Positions 16,201 to 22,696 of a stretch of DNA of 22,696 bases are shown one piece after another (within the stretch, counting starts at the first letter, position 1; every line of letters begins with the position of its first letter). Under the pieces are notes generated by a model, which worked only from the letters and a program-made list of their open reading frames with translations, had not been told where the DNA came from and did not search any database. A program made the translations under genes and the position numbers. The stretch is from Bacteroidia bacterium (lineage in GTDB: Bacteria > Bacteroidota > Bacteroidia > Bacteroidales > Azobacteroidaceae): contig BNTT01000040.1 in NCBI GenBank assembly GCA_025996815.1, forward strand, positions 1 to 22,696, in the 5' to 3' direction.

Positions 16201-17568
16201 GACGAACTCACATTTGAGCGCGTGATGGACATTCTCGAACTGGAAAATCCGCACGGCGTGGTGCTTTCTACCGGGGGGCAAATCCCGAACAATCTCGCGC
16301 TGTCGCTCGACCAAGCCGGTGTGCCAATTCTTGGCACGAGTGCGAAAAATATTGATAATGCCGAAGACCGGCACAAATTTTCGTCGATGCTCGACCGCTT
16401 GGGCATCGACCAACCGCAGTGGAAGGAGTTGAGTTCGCTGTCCGACATCGACAAGTTTGTGGAGGAAGTGGGCTTTCCGGTGCTTGTGCGCCCGTCTTAT
16501 GTGCTTTCGGGTGCCGCGATGAACGTCTGCTCCAACCAAACGGAACTGAATATGTTTCTGAAATTGGCAGCGAATGTGTCGCAGAAACATCCGGTTGTGG
16601 TGAGCAAATTTATTCAGAACGCGAAGGAAATCGAAATCGACGCGGTCGCCAACAAGGGCGAAGTCGTGACGTATGCCATCTCGGAGCACATCGAATTTGC
16701 AGGCGTGCATTCGGGCGATGCCACGATTCAGTTTCCGCCGCAGAAATTGTATGTCGAAACGGTGCGGCGCATCAAAAAGATTGCCCGAGAAATAGCCTCT
16801 GCGCTCGAAATATCCGGTCCGTTCAACATCCAATTTTTGGCGAAAGACAATGATATTAAGGTCATCGAATGTAATTTGCGTGCTTCGCGCAGTTTCCCAT
16901 TCGTGTCTAAGGTGCTGAAACTCAACTTTATAGAACTTGCCACGCGCGTGATGCTCGGCGAAGCGGTGGAAAAACCCAACAAGAGCGAGTTTGAATTGGA
17001 CTATGTGGGCATCAAAGCCTCGCAATTCTCGTTTTCGCGCCTGCAAAAAGCCGACCCCGTGTTGGGGGTCGATATGGCGAGCACGGGCGAGGTGGGCTGC
17101 ATTGGCGACGATTATTACGAGGCGGTGCTCAAAGCGATGCTGTCGGTGGGGATGCGCATTCCAAAGAAAAACATCCTCATCTCGAGCGGCGAAACGAAGT
17201 CGAAAGTGGATATGCTCGATGCCTGTAAGTTGCTGCACGACAATGGGTTTGTGATTTACGCCACCGATGGCTCGCACCACTTTTTGGGGGAAAACGACAT
17301 CCCGTCCATCCTCGTGGCACAACCGGACGAAAACGGAAAACCCAACGCATTGACGCTGATTCGCGAAAAACAGATTGATTTGGTGGTGAACATCCCCAAA
17401 AATCTCACGGAGGGCGAACTCTCCAACGGCTACAAAATCCGCCGTGGAGCCATCGACTTCAACATTCCGCTGTTCACCAATTCGCGCCTCGCCTCTGCGT
17501 TTATCCACGCATTTTGCGAGATTGATATGGCAAATATTCCGATTAAGAGTTGGAATGAATATAAATAA
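13216..17568 (+). CDS. carAB: Carbamoyl-phosphate synthase, small and large subunits fused (CarA-CarB)
   Basis: A 1450-residue fusion making carbamoyl phosphate from glutamine, bicarbonate and two ATP for arginine and pyrimidine synthesis. Residues 1-~352 are a complete CarA: N-terminal domain, then class I glutaminase with GICMGNQ (nucleophile C250), NHGY, and FHPE (H334, E336). Residues ~387-1450 are a complete CarB: KVLLLGSGALKIGEAGEFDY opens the first synthetase half, VVVLGSGAYRIGSSVEFDW (from ~936) the second, and a methylglyoxal-synthase-like regulatory domain starts near 1317. CarA and CarB are normally separate proteins in bacteria. Here they are joined by a 31-residue linker (356-386) of low complexity, Lys/Gly then Pro/Thr/His-rich, encoded by a repeat-like stretch; no stop codon intervenes. 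Each half has normal length. It probably shares a transcript with the PAP2 gene 6 bases downstream. Confidence 0.95.
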   Translation: MNKKISLVLENGQSFSGYSFGYEADAAGEVVFNTAMVGYPESLTDPSYAGQILTVTYPLVGNYGVPENKTDANGLSLFYESEKIHVSGLIISEYSHEYSHWNACKSLGEWLKEHKVPGVYGVDTRALTKLIREKGSMKAKIVFNSPNEIDFIDPALENQVAKVSCKEIIKYGNGKKTVVLVDCGVKHNIIRCLLQHDVTIIRVPWDYDFNTLEYDGLFVSNGPGDPEHCEITVKHIQTAMKAGKPIMGICMGNQLLAKAGGATTYKLKYGHRSHNQPVQLANSNRCFITSQNHGYAVNTDTLSDDWEVLFTNMNDGSNEGIRHKTQPWFSAQFHPEAASGPTDTAFMFDMFIKEVKGVKGERYKVKDFLPSTLHPTPSTPHPTPRKVLLLGSGALKIGEAGEFDYSGSQALKALKEEGVETILINPNIATVQTSEGVADKIYFLPVTPFFVEKVLAKERPDGILLSFGGQTALNCGVALYQSKVFEKYNVQVLGTPVQSIIDTEDRELFVKKLDQIDVKSIKSIAVESIADAHKAAEELGYPIIVRAAYALGGMGSGFCNNSEELQALAEKAFNYSNQLLIEKSLKGWKEIEYEVVRDKYDNCITVCNMENFDPLGIHTGESIVVAPSQTLTNKEYHKLRELAIRIIRHIGIVGECNVQYAFDTVSEDYRVIEVNARLSRSSALASKATGYPLAFIAAKLALGYGLQDLKNSVTKTTPAFFEPALDYIVCKIPRWDLGKFHGVSQEIGSSMKSVGEVMSIGRSFEEVIQKGLRMIAQGMHGFVANKGLAADDIDKALSEPTDKRIFIIAQALEAGYTIERIHELTKIDLWFLQKLQGIHRTSKELEKVNSIEKLPADLLKTAKQKGFSDYQISKLIYKNDTATDNKAVLRDHRKKLGIVPVVKQIDTLAAEFPALTNYLYLTYNGIENDVNYLGDKRSVVVLGSGAYRIGSSVEFDWCSVNALETIRKRGWRGVMVNYNPETVSTDYDMCDRLYFDELTFERVMDILELENPHGVVLSTGGQIPNNLALSLDQAGVPILGTSAKNIDNAEDRHKFSSMLDRLGIDQPQWKELSSLSDIDKFVEEVGFPVLVRPSYVLSGAAMNVCSNQTELNMFLKLAANVSQKHPVVVSKFIQNAKEIEIDAVANKGEVVTYAISEHIEFAGVHSGDATIQFPPQKLYVETVRRIKKIAREIASALEISGPFNIQFLAKDNDIKVIECNLRASRSFPFVSKVLKLNFIELATRVMLGEAVEKPNKSEFELDYVGIKASQFSFSRLQKADPVLGVDMASTGEVGCIGDDYYEAVLKAMLSVGMRIPKKNILISSGETKSKVDMLDACKLLHDNGFVIYATDGSHHFLGENDIPSILVAQPDENGKPNALTLIREKQIDLVVNIPKNLTEGELSNGYKIRRGAIDFNIPLFTNSRLASAFIHAFCEIDMANIPIKSWNEYK
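14281..14368 (+). repeat. Low-complexity repeat encoding the CarA-CarB linker
   Basis: The DNA between the two halves is first G/A-rich (14281-14314, repeated AAAGGTGAAAGG-type units) and then C/T-rich (14315-14368, repeated CTACACCC and CTACCC units). The two parts are roughly complementary (GGGTAAAAG against CTTTTTACCC), so the segment could fold as a hairpin. It looks like an intergenic repeat that lost or replaced the carA stop and carB start and is now translated. Confidence 0.75.
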
Positions 17569-17574
17569 AATAGT

Positions 17575-18309
17575 ATGTTAGAACAGGAATTGGTATTGGA
17601 ACGGTCGCTTTTTTTCTTCCTCAACGGGCATCATACCGCGTTGTGGGACGTCTTTTTTGGGCTTATATCCAACAAATGGGCGTGGGTGCCGTTTTATGCG
17701 TGCTTTCTTTTCGTGTTTGTATATAAGAAAAATTGGAAGGAAATCGTGCTTGTGGTGCTGTCTGTTGTGCTGGTGATAACCTTGTGCGACCAGATTTCGG
17801 CGCATGTGGCGCGACCATTCTTTCAGCGTTTCAGACCTACGCATCATCCTGATTTTCAGGATATTGTGCAAACGGTGCGAAATGAGAGAGGCGGGCTTTA
17901 CGGCTTCTTTTCTTCGCACGCTACCAATGCGTTTGGATTTGCCGTATTCACTTCGCTCCTGTTCAAAAACAGGTGGCTTACGGCTACGATGTTGCTTTTT
18001 GCGCTGCTGACGGGCTATTCGCGCATCTATTTGGGCTTGCATTTTGTGTCCGACGTGGTGGCGGGAGCCGTGGTGGGCAGTGCGATTGCCTGGGGCGTAT
18101 ATAAATTGTATGTTGCCGGTTGCCAATGGTGGCTGAGCGGGCGCACGATGGGCGGCAGGATGGGCAACCGCAAGGATAGTCCCTACGCCTATATGCAAAA
18201 ATTTGTCTATTCCCGGCAGGAAATTTACGGGCTGTGCATCGCTTTTTTCATTTTTATTGCATTTTTTTTCATTTTTTCTTGTATATCTCAATTTTTTACA
18301 CTAACTTAG
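17575..18309 (+). CDS. PAP2-family membrane phosphatase (undecaprenyl-diphosphatase-like)
   Basis: A 244-residue membrane protein with about six transmembrane helices. The three PAP2 motifs are present: RPFFQRFRP (80-88, Arg replacing the usual first Lys), SSHATNAFG (113-121) and SRIYLGLHFVSD (149-160), giving catalytic candidates H115, H156 and D160. Such enzymes remove phosphate from lipid phosphates; in bacteria the common role is recycling undecaprenyl diphosphate for cell-wall and glycan synthesis, which I infer here. After the last catalytic helix comes a ~60-residue tail with basic residues and a very hydrophobic Phe-rich segment near the C-terminus, longer than usual. The start is 6 bases after the carAB stop, so the two are probably co-transcribed. 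Phosphatidylglycerophosphatase or lipid A phosphatase are alternatives. Confidence 0.85.
   Translation: MLEQELVLERSLFFFLNGHHTALWDVFFGLISNKWAWVPFYACFLFVFVYKKNWKEIVLVVLSVVLVITLCDQISAHVARPFFQRFRPTHHPDFQDIVQTVRNERGGLYGFFSSHATNAFGFAVFTSLLFKNRWLTATMLLFALLTGYSRIYLGLHFVSDVVAGAVVGSAIAWGVYKLYVAGCQWWLSGRTMGGRMGNRKDSPYAYMQKFVYSRQEIYGLCIAFFIFIAFFFIFSCISQFFTLT
18278..18309 (+). promoter_or_regulatory. Possible promoter of the small HTH-like gene
   Basis: CTTG (18278-18281), 20 bases, TAACTTAG (18302-18309), each box with one mismatch to TTTG/TAnnTTTG. The -7 box coincides with the PAP2 stop codon, 45 bases before the next start. Confidence 0.4.
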
Positions 18310-18354
18310 CGGTCTGAATAGAAAAATAATATTAATTTAAATACGAAAAATTTC

Positions 18355-18621
18355 ATGAAAACAATCACATTCAACGATTTGCGGAGAATCAAAGACGATT
18401 TACCCGAAGGAAGCATCCGCCGCATCGCGGAGGACTTGCAACTGTCTACCGACACAGTAAAAAACTATTTCGGCGGCATCAACGACGGCGCAGGCTACGG
18501 CAGCGGCATCCACGTTGAGCCGGGTGCCAACGGCGGCGTAGTAACCCTCGACGACCCCACCATTTTGGAGCGCGCCTTAGTCATCATCGGCGAAGCAACC
18601 TACAATATTACAACACCTTAG
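18355..18621 (+). CDS. Small helix-turn-helix-like DNA-binding protein
   Basis: An 88-residue protein. Residues ~19-41 ([23 protein letters not shown]) read as a helix-turn-helix: a first helix with IAEDL, a turn, and a recognition helix [10 protein letters not shown] glycine-rich stretch ([12 protein letters not shown]) follows and then a short C-terminal helix. Small proteins of this type are widespread in Bacteroidetes and usually annotated simply as DNA-binding protein; target and role are unknown. It is 8 bases before the trmB-transglycosylase fusion gene and probably heads the same transcript as that gene and miaA. A possible promoter overlaps the end of the preceding gene. Confidence 0.7.
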   Translation: MKTITFNDLRRIKDDLPEGSIRRIAEDLQLSTDTVKNYFGGINDGAGYGSGIHVEPGANGGVVTLDDPTILERALVIIGEATYNITTP

Positions 18622-18628
18622 CCTTAGC

Positions 18629-20413
18629 ATGGGCAAAAATAAATTGCAGAAATTTGCGGATATGAACCACTATCCTAATGTGTTTCAGCGCACTTTTGCG
18701 GATTTGCAGAACAGTGCTTTTGAGATGCGCGGGCGGTGGAATGAGGTGTTTTTCAAAAACGACCACCCTATCGTGCTGGAATTGGGCTGCGGCAGGGGGG
18801 AATATACGGTGGGGTTGGCTAAACGCTTTCCTGAACGCAATTTCATTGGCGTGGACATCAAGGGCGCGCGGATGTGGGCGGGGGCGAAGCAGGCGTTGGC
18901 AGACGAACTGCCCAATGTGGCGTTTTTGCGCACCAATATTGAACTTATCAACCGCTTTTTTGCGCCGGGCGAAGTGTCGGAAATCTGGCTCACTTTTCCC
19001 GACCCGCAAATGAAAAAAGCCTCCAAGCGGCTGACGGGCACGCGGTTTGTGCAACTCTACAGCGAAATTCTCGGCGAAAACGGACAAATTCATTTGAAAA
19101 CGGACAGCCCGTTTCTCTACACCTACACCCTGGCTATGATTGAAGCAAACGGGCTGCCGGTGTTGCAAAAGATTGAAGACGTGCAGGGGATGCAACCAGG
19201 CGATGTATTGTCCATCCAAACGTATTATGAACAGCAGTGGCGCGACCGCGGGCTGACGATTAAATACCTCCTGTTTACGCTCACCCCCAAGCCGGAGTAT
19301 GTTGAGCCGGAGGTGAAAATTGAGCCTGACAGTTACCGCAGTTTCAACCGCTCGCGCCGCAGTGCACCCTCGCGCCGAGGCATCCTGCCCTTTCCGCTGC
19401 CATTTCCCCTTCGCGGTCGCCACAGGATTATGCAGATGGCGGTGCAAGCCTCCTGTTTTATCACGCTCATTTTAGTGATTTTTTTGCTTTGGAAAAGCAG
19501 TCGGAAAACGTCCGAGCCGGTTCATCACTTGCCGGCGGTAAAATCGATGGTCATCTCGGCACCGACCGTATCCTTTCCGGTGCCCTCGGAGGTGGAATTT
19601 GCCGGAGAGCGGATTTCGTTGGAACGCTTCGATATGCGCGAACGCTACGACCGCGAACTCAATATGCAGGCATATCTGCACGCCACCACGATGCTGCTCA
19701 TCAAGCGTGCCAACCGCTATTTCCCTGTCATTGAGCCGATTTTGAAGGCGAACAACATCCCCGACGACTTTAAATATCTGTGCGTCATCGAAAGCAATTT
19801 AGACACGCGGGCACTCTCGCCTGCCAAAGCCGCCGGTTTGTGGCAGTTTATGCCGGGTACGGCGAAAGATTTTGGGTTGGAAATGCGCGACGGGGTGGAT
19901 GAGCGTTATCACACCGAAAAGGCGACAGAAGCCGCTTGCAAGTACCTGCGGGCAGCATATCAGCGGTATCACAGCTGGGTGGATGTGGCGGCAGCCTACA
20001 ATGCCGGCATGGGGCGCATCTCGTCGGAAATGGACAAGCAAGCCGCAGAATCGGCTTTCGACCTGCTGCTGGTGTCGGAAACGTCGCGCTATGTGTTCCG
20101 AATTTTGGCGGCGAAGGATGTTTTGAGCCACCCGCAGCAGTATGGCTATGCCCTGAAAAGAGAGAATCTCTACCCGCCGATAGCGGTGGATTATGTGGAC
20201 GTCGCCGGCAATGTGCCCGATTTGGCAGTGTTCGCAAAAAAATACGGCATCAGTTATGCCACATTGAAGGAATTTAATGTCTGGCTGCGCGATACACAGT
20301 TGATGCAACCGTGGACGGCGAAAAAATACCGCATTGCCATCCCGAAAAAAGAAGATTTGCTGTTCGACGGTGCAAAAATAAAGGTACACAACGAGGAATG
20401 GGTGACGGATTGA
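18629..20413 (+). CDS. trmB: TrmB tRNA (guanine-N7)-methyltransferase fused to a membrane-anchored MltD-like lytic transglycosylase
   Basis: A 594-residue open frame joining two unrelated enzymes. Residues 1-~222 are a complete TrmB, which makes m7G46 in tRNA: SAM motif [12 protein letters not shown] (49-60), TFPDPQMKK (122-130), and TYYEQQW (198-204) for the usual TxYE motif. Residues ~223-266 form a basic, Pro/Arg-rich linker. Residues ~271-288 are a single transmembrane helix. Residues ~335-480 are a lytic transglycosylase (SLT/MltD type) cutting peptidoglycan: catalytic Glu in [12 protein letters not shown] (E388), [12 protein letters not shown] (401-412) and AAYNAGMGR (455-463). A LysM-like segment lies near 535-580. 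The basic linker before the helix predicts TrmB in the cytoplasm and the transglycosylase in the periplasm. No stop codon separates them; an internal ATG at 19430 (M268) could also start a separate anchored transglycosylase. The end overlaps miaA by 16 bases. Confidence 0.88.
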   Translation: MGKNKLQKFADMNHYPNVFQRTFADLQNSAFEMRGRWNEVFFKNDHPIVLELGCGRGEYTVGLAKRFPERNFIGVDIKGARMWAGAKQALADELPNVAFLRTNIELINRFFAPGEVSEIWLTFPDPQMKKASKRLTGTRFVQLYSEILGENGQIHLKTDSPFLYTYTLAMIEANGLPVLQKIEDVQGMQPGDVLSIQTYYEQQWRDRGLTIKYLLFTLTPKPEYVEPEVKIEPDSYRSFNRSRRSAPSRRGILPFPLPFPLRGRHRIMQMAVQASCFITLILVIFLLWKSSRKTSEPVHHLPAVKSMVISAPTVSFPVPSEVEFAGERISLERFDMRERYDRELNMQAYLHATTMLLIKRANRYFPVIEPILKANNIPDDFKYLCVIESNLDTRALSPAKAAGLWQFMPGTAKDFGLEMRDGVDERYHTEKATEAACKYLRAAYQRYHSWVDVAAAYNAGMGRISSEMDKQAAESAFDLLLVSETSRYVFRILAAKDVLSHPQQYGYALKRENLYPPIAVDYVDVAGNVPDLAVFAKKYGISYATLKEFNVWLRDTQLMQPWTAKKYRIAIPKKEDLLFDGAKIKVHNEEWVTD

Positions 20414-21285
20414 CATTGGTCGTCCTGCTCGGACCAACGGGGGTGGGCAAAACCGAACTGAGCCTGCAACTTGCCGAACAGTTGGGCTGCCCGATTATCT
20501 CGGCTGATTCGCGACAGATTTACAGGGACTTACCGATTGGGACTGCCGCACCCACGGCGGCAGATTTGGCGCGCGTGAAGCACTATTTCGTGGGCGAATT
20601 GGCGTTAGACGACTATTTCAGTGCCGGACGATTTGAGGCGGAGGCAATCCCGCTCATCGCCCAACTGCACGAAACGCACCCCACCGTGCTGATGTGCGGC
20701 GGCTCGATGATGTATATCGACGCGGTGTGCAAAGGCATCGACACGCTTCCCGACATTGATGCCGACCTGCGCGCCAACCTCTGGGCGCAGTTTGAAGCCG
20801 AAGGCTTGGAGCCTGTCCGCCAACAATTGAAACTCTTAGACCCCGATTTTTATCGGCAGGTTGACCCCAAAAACCACAAACGGGTGATTCACGCGCTGGA
20901 AATATGTTTGCAAACGGGCATCCCCTACTCCACCCTGCGCACCGGCAACGTCAAACCACGCCCTTTCAAAATGGTGAAAATAGGATTGACCCGCGAGCGC
21001 GACGAACTCTACGACCGCATCAACCGGCGTGTAGATAAAATGATGGCAGAGGGCTTAATCGAAGAGGTTAAAGCGATTTATAACTTACGGCATCTAAACT
21101 CCTTAAACACTGTTGGTTACAAAGAACTTTTCAAGTATTTGGACGGCGAATGGACACTCGCCTTTGCCGTCGAAAAAATCAAACAAAACACCCGCATCTA
21201 TTCCCGCAAACAGATGACGTGGTTTAAGCGCGACCCCGAAATCCGGTGGGTGCATCCCAATGAATTTTTTCGTGAGATAAAGTGA
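20398..21285 (+). CDS. miaA: tRNA dimethylallyltransferase
   Basis: A 295-residue enzyme that adds the isopentenyl group to A37 of tRNAs reading codons that begin with U. The P-loop is GPTGVGKT (12-19), followed by the family motif [16 protein letters not shown]; further landmarks are [11 protein letters not shown], the KRVIHALEI helix, [18 protein letters not shown], and the C-terminal [24 protein letters not shown]. The frame is open 29 codons further upstream, but family length, the conserved VVLLGPTG start and a GAGG just before 20398 favour this ATG. It overlaps the end of the trmB fusion gene by 16 bases, which implies translational coupling of two tRNA-modification genes. Confidence 0.95.
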   Translation: MGDGLTLVVLLGPTGVGKTELSLQLAEQLGCPIISADSRQIYRDLPIGTAAPTAADLARVKHYFVGELALDDYFSAGRFEAEAIPLIAQLHETHPTVLMCGGSMMYIDAVCKGIDTLPDIDADLRANLWAQFEAEGLEPVRQQLKLLDPDFYRQVDPKNHKRVIHALEICLQTGIPYSTLRTGNVKPRPFKMVKIGLTRERDELYDRINRRVDKMMAEGLIEEVKAIYNLRHLNSLNTVGYKELFKYLDGEWTLAFAVEKIKQNTRIYSRKQMTWFKRDPEIRWVHPNEFFREIK

Positions 21286-21293
21286 TTGCATGT

Positions 21294-21323
21294 TTTGTTA
21301 TTCAAAAAAAAGTTGTAACTTTG
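21294..21323 (+). promoter_or_regulatory. Promoter of the GT8-gene leader
   Basis: TTTG (21294-21297), 18 bases, TAACTTTG (21316-21323). A close Bacteroidetes consensus just after the miaA stop, and the only clear promoter upstream of the GT8 gene. Confidence 0.75.
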
Positions 21324-21329
21324 CGGCGA

Positions 21330-21590
21330 TTTCTGAAAGCCCAAAGCGTTGGAAACTCCCTCGAAAGGATTAAAATTTGATAAACGAAAGCGTTTTAAGA
21401 TATTACTTTGCTTAGAAAATCCCTAATTTTCAAGTCGAACAAAGTAATAGACAACAAATGCTCGCGTCTTGTCTTGTATATAATTCGTTTATATGCAAAA
21501 GACGCGGGAACTGTTGTTTATTTGTTCGATGGGTATGGGGATACCTCTAAGCAGATGACGACATTAAACAGTTCCCGCGCTTTTTTATTT
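21330..21590 (+). ncRNA. Structured leader or small RNA upstream of the GT8 glycosyltransferase
   Basis: About 260 bases with little coding appearance but dense base pairing. Helices: ATTACTTTG/CAAAGTAAT (21402-21410 with 21440-21448), enclosing GAAAAT-CCCTA-ATTTTC (21415-21431); CGCGTCTT/AAGACGCG (21463-21470 with 21499-21506), continued inside by TGTATATAA/TTATATGCA around a TTCGT loop; then the terminator hairpin. The CGCG at 21503-21506 is shared by the second helix and the terminator, so their lower parts compete. The GAAAA...CCTA...TTTTC hairpin inside a longer stem also appears in the leader at 6918-7171. I recognise no known riboswitch. Confidence 0.55.
21503..21586 (+). terminator. 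Long-stem terminator or attenuator before the GT8 gene
   Basis: CGCGGGAACTGTT (21503-21515) pairs perfectly with 21567-21579, closing a 51-base loop that holds a small GGTAT/ATACC hairpin, followed by six T at 21581-21586. The GT8 start codon lies 57 bases further with no promoter between. Confidence 0.78.
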
Positions 21591-21643
21591 TAAAAACTTA
21601 CAAATAATGCTGAACGGAGGGGACAGGGAGGCGCAAAAAAAAT

Positions 21644-22558
21644 ATGAAAAAGACTATCCCCATAGTGTTTAGCACCGACAAGAATTATGTCTCTCCGGCA
21701 TGTGTGTGTATCTCATCTTTGCTTTTAAATGCAAAAAAAGAAGACTTTTTCGACATCTATATAATTATAGATAAAGGTGTGGATGAATTGTCACGGAACA
21801 AACTCAAACTTTTAGAGAAGCATTTTGTTTGCTGTACAATAACATTGGTTGATTTTAGCTATAACATAGACAAAGCGTATCAAGTTGTCCATTTTACACT
21901 CGCAAACTATTATAGACTTCTCATTCCCGAACTTATCACAAAATATGACAAAATTTTTTACAGCGATGTTGATATTATTTTCAGAAGCAGCATCTCTCAC
22001 CTCTATGAAATTGATTTAACTGAATATTATTTAGCAGCTGCAAAATGCTTGACTTCCCTTGATTACGTGCGTTCCATTAATTGCGACCCTCAATCCTATT
22101 TTTGCTCAGGATTCCTTTTGGTTAATTCTAAAAAAATAAGAGAAGATAAACTTATTCCTAAGTTTTTAGAATTGACTTCACGTAAATTTCAATACGTTGA
22201 CCAAGATATTTTAAATATTGTATGTAAAAGTAAAGTATTCTTTTTTTCATCGCTGCTGTACGGATATGACCAAACTATACATTGGCACATAATGAAAGGG
22301 GAAAAAGACAATCGGCTTTCTTATTCGGAAGAGGAATTGCAAGAGGCGTGCTCTTTGGGTTTAATTCATTTTTCAGGAAGCGAAAAACCTTGGATTTGTC
22401 CCATTTGGAGGAATGATATCTGGTGGGAATATTATAGAAGGCATCCATTTTTCGATAAACAGTATTATTTTGAAAAACAGCTCGCTTTTTGGAATGGAGA
22501 TTATCTATCTCTAAAGAGACGAATACGCCTACTTATACGGTACTTTTTTGGCAAATAA
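21644..22558 (+). CDS. Glycosyltransferase family 8 protein (LPS glucosyl/galactosyltransferase-like)
   Basis: A 304-residue GT-A-fold retaining glycosyltransferase. The N-terminal IPIVFSTDKNYVSPACVCISSL is the GT8 donor-binding start, FYSDVDIIF (105-113) carries the metal-binding DxD (D108, D110), YFCSGFLLVN (152-161) is the conserved middle strand, and HFSGSEKPW (242-250) is the C-terminal HxGxxKPW motif. Such enzymes add hexose from a UDP-sugar to lipopolysaccharide core or other surface glycans; the sugar is not deducible. The gene is A/T-rich relative to the preceding miaA, like the other glycan genes of the window, and is preceded by a structured leader with terminator. It converges with an LptF/LptG-like gene 6 bases past its end. 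Confidence 0.9.
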   Translation: MKKTIPIVFSTDKNYVSPACVCISSLLLNAKKEDFFDIYIIIDKGVDELSRNKLKLLEKHFVCCTITLVDFSYNIDKAYQVVHFTLANYYRLLIPELITKYDKIFYSDVDIIFRSSISHLYEIDLTEYYLAAAKCLTSLDYVRSINCDPQSYFCSGFLLVNSKKIREDKLIPKFLELTSRKFQYVDQDILNIVCKSKVFFFSSLLYGYDQTIHWHIMKGEKDNRLSYSEEELQEACSLGLIHFSGSEKPWICPIWRNDIWWEYYRRHPFFDKQYYFEKQLAFWNGDYLSLKRRIRLLIRYFFGK

Positions 22559-22564
22559 GGATTA

Positions 22565-22696
22565 CTAACGCGGTGCTTTCAGGTATAAAACAATCGCTAT
22601 CACCGCATAGACCAGATTAGGCATCCAGACCGACACAAACGGACTCATCAAGCCCGACACGGCGAATGCCCGCGAAACTTGCATAAACAGGATGTA
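22565..22696 (-). CDS. C-terminal end of an LptF/LptG-family permease (partial)
   Basis: The last 43 codons of a minus-strand gene that continues beyond the right edge, ending in TAG. The peptide is hydrophobic with AVSGLMSPFVSVWMPN followed by a transmembrane stretch (LVYAVIAIVLYLKAPR), characteristic of the end of YjgP/YjgQ (LptF/LptG) permeases, in which a last helix follows a short periplasmic turn with Pro-Asn. These proteins extract lipopolysaccharide from the inner membrane with LptB. Which of the two paralogues it is cannot be decided from this fragment. Confidence 0.7.
   Translation of the reverse strand, partial: YILFMQVSRAFAVSGLMSPFVSVWMPNLVYAVIAIVLYLKAPR

Noticed and set aside
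20311..20397. Upstream extension of miaA by 29 codons
   Set aside because: The extension lies wholly inside the transglycosylase coding sequence and is absent from the family; the ATG at 20398 fits length and the P-loop position.
21408..21593. Possible 61-codon gene before the GT8 gene
   Set aside because: It covers several perfect hairpins and the terminator; the composition is that of a structured RNA.

Overview
The window is bacterial chromosome from a member of the Bacteroidota, most likely Bacteroidales. The main evidence is the promoter type: several genes and RNA units are preceded by TTTG, 18-20 bases, then TAnnTTTG, the Bacteroidetes sigma-ABfr pattern, and most genes have A/T-rich leaders without a strong Shine-Dalgarno. 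The protein families (POT peptide transporter, short RecQ, CarA/CarB type, LptF/G-like permease) fit the same group. It is mostly core chromosome with patches of more A/T-rich, probably exchanged genes. I see no CRISPR array, insertion sequence, prophage or confirmed tRNA/rRNA.

Layout. 1-105: three copies of a 17-base direct repeat. 106-5039 (minus): POT peptide transporter, FkbM-family methyltransferase behind a terminator-containing leader with a 12-C tract, and a RecQ helicase. 5149-6653 (plus): a short GHKL-ATPase protein lacking the usual N-terminal domain, then a 166-residue protein resembling a CdiA C-terminal nuclease toxin with no evident immunity gene. About 6650-6797 (minus): a free-standing small RNA with promoter, closing stem and terminator. 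6883-7216: a structured leader ending in a terminator. 7217-10475 (plus): four exported proteins (LPP20-like lipoprotein, small outer-membrane barrel, CsgG/LpoB-like protein, LPP20-like protein), probably one envelope assembly. 10635-12215: atpA without any other ATP synthase gene. 12263-13195: an A/T-rich fucosyltransferase-like gene. 13216-17568: CarA and CarB fused in one frame through a linker encoded by a low-complexity repeat. 17575-18309: PAP2 phosphatase. 18355-18621: small helix-turn-helix-like protein. 18629-20413: a tRNA m7G46 methyltransferase (TrmB) fused through a transmembrane helix to an MltD-like lytic transglycosylase. 20398-21285: miaA. 21294-21643: another structured leader, partly like the one at 6914-7171. 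21644-22558: GT8 glycosyltransferase. 22565-22696 (minus): the C-terminal end of an LptF/LptG-like permease.

The most notable points are two gene fusions (carA-carB and trmB-lytic transglycosylase); promoter-leader-terminator arrangements in front of otherwise promoterless surface or envelope genes, which suggests control by transcription attenuation; the unassigned small RNA at 6650-6797; and the four-gene LPP20/CsgG-like cluster, whose parts recall outer-membrane accessory proteins of flagella or curli although no flagellar or curli gene is visible. Functions rest on motif recognition by eye; no database or folding program was run.
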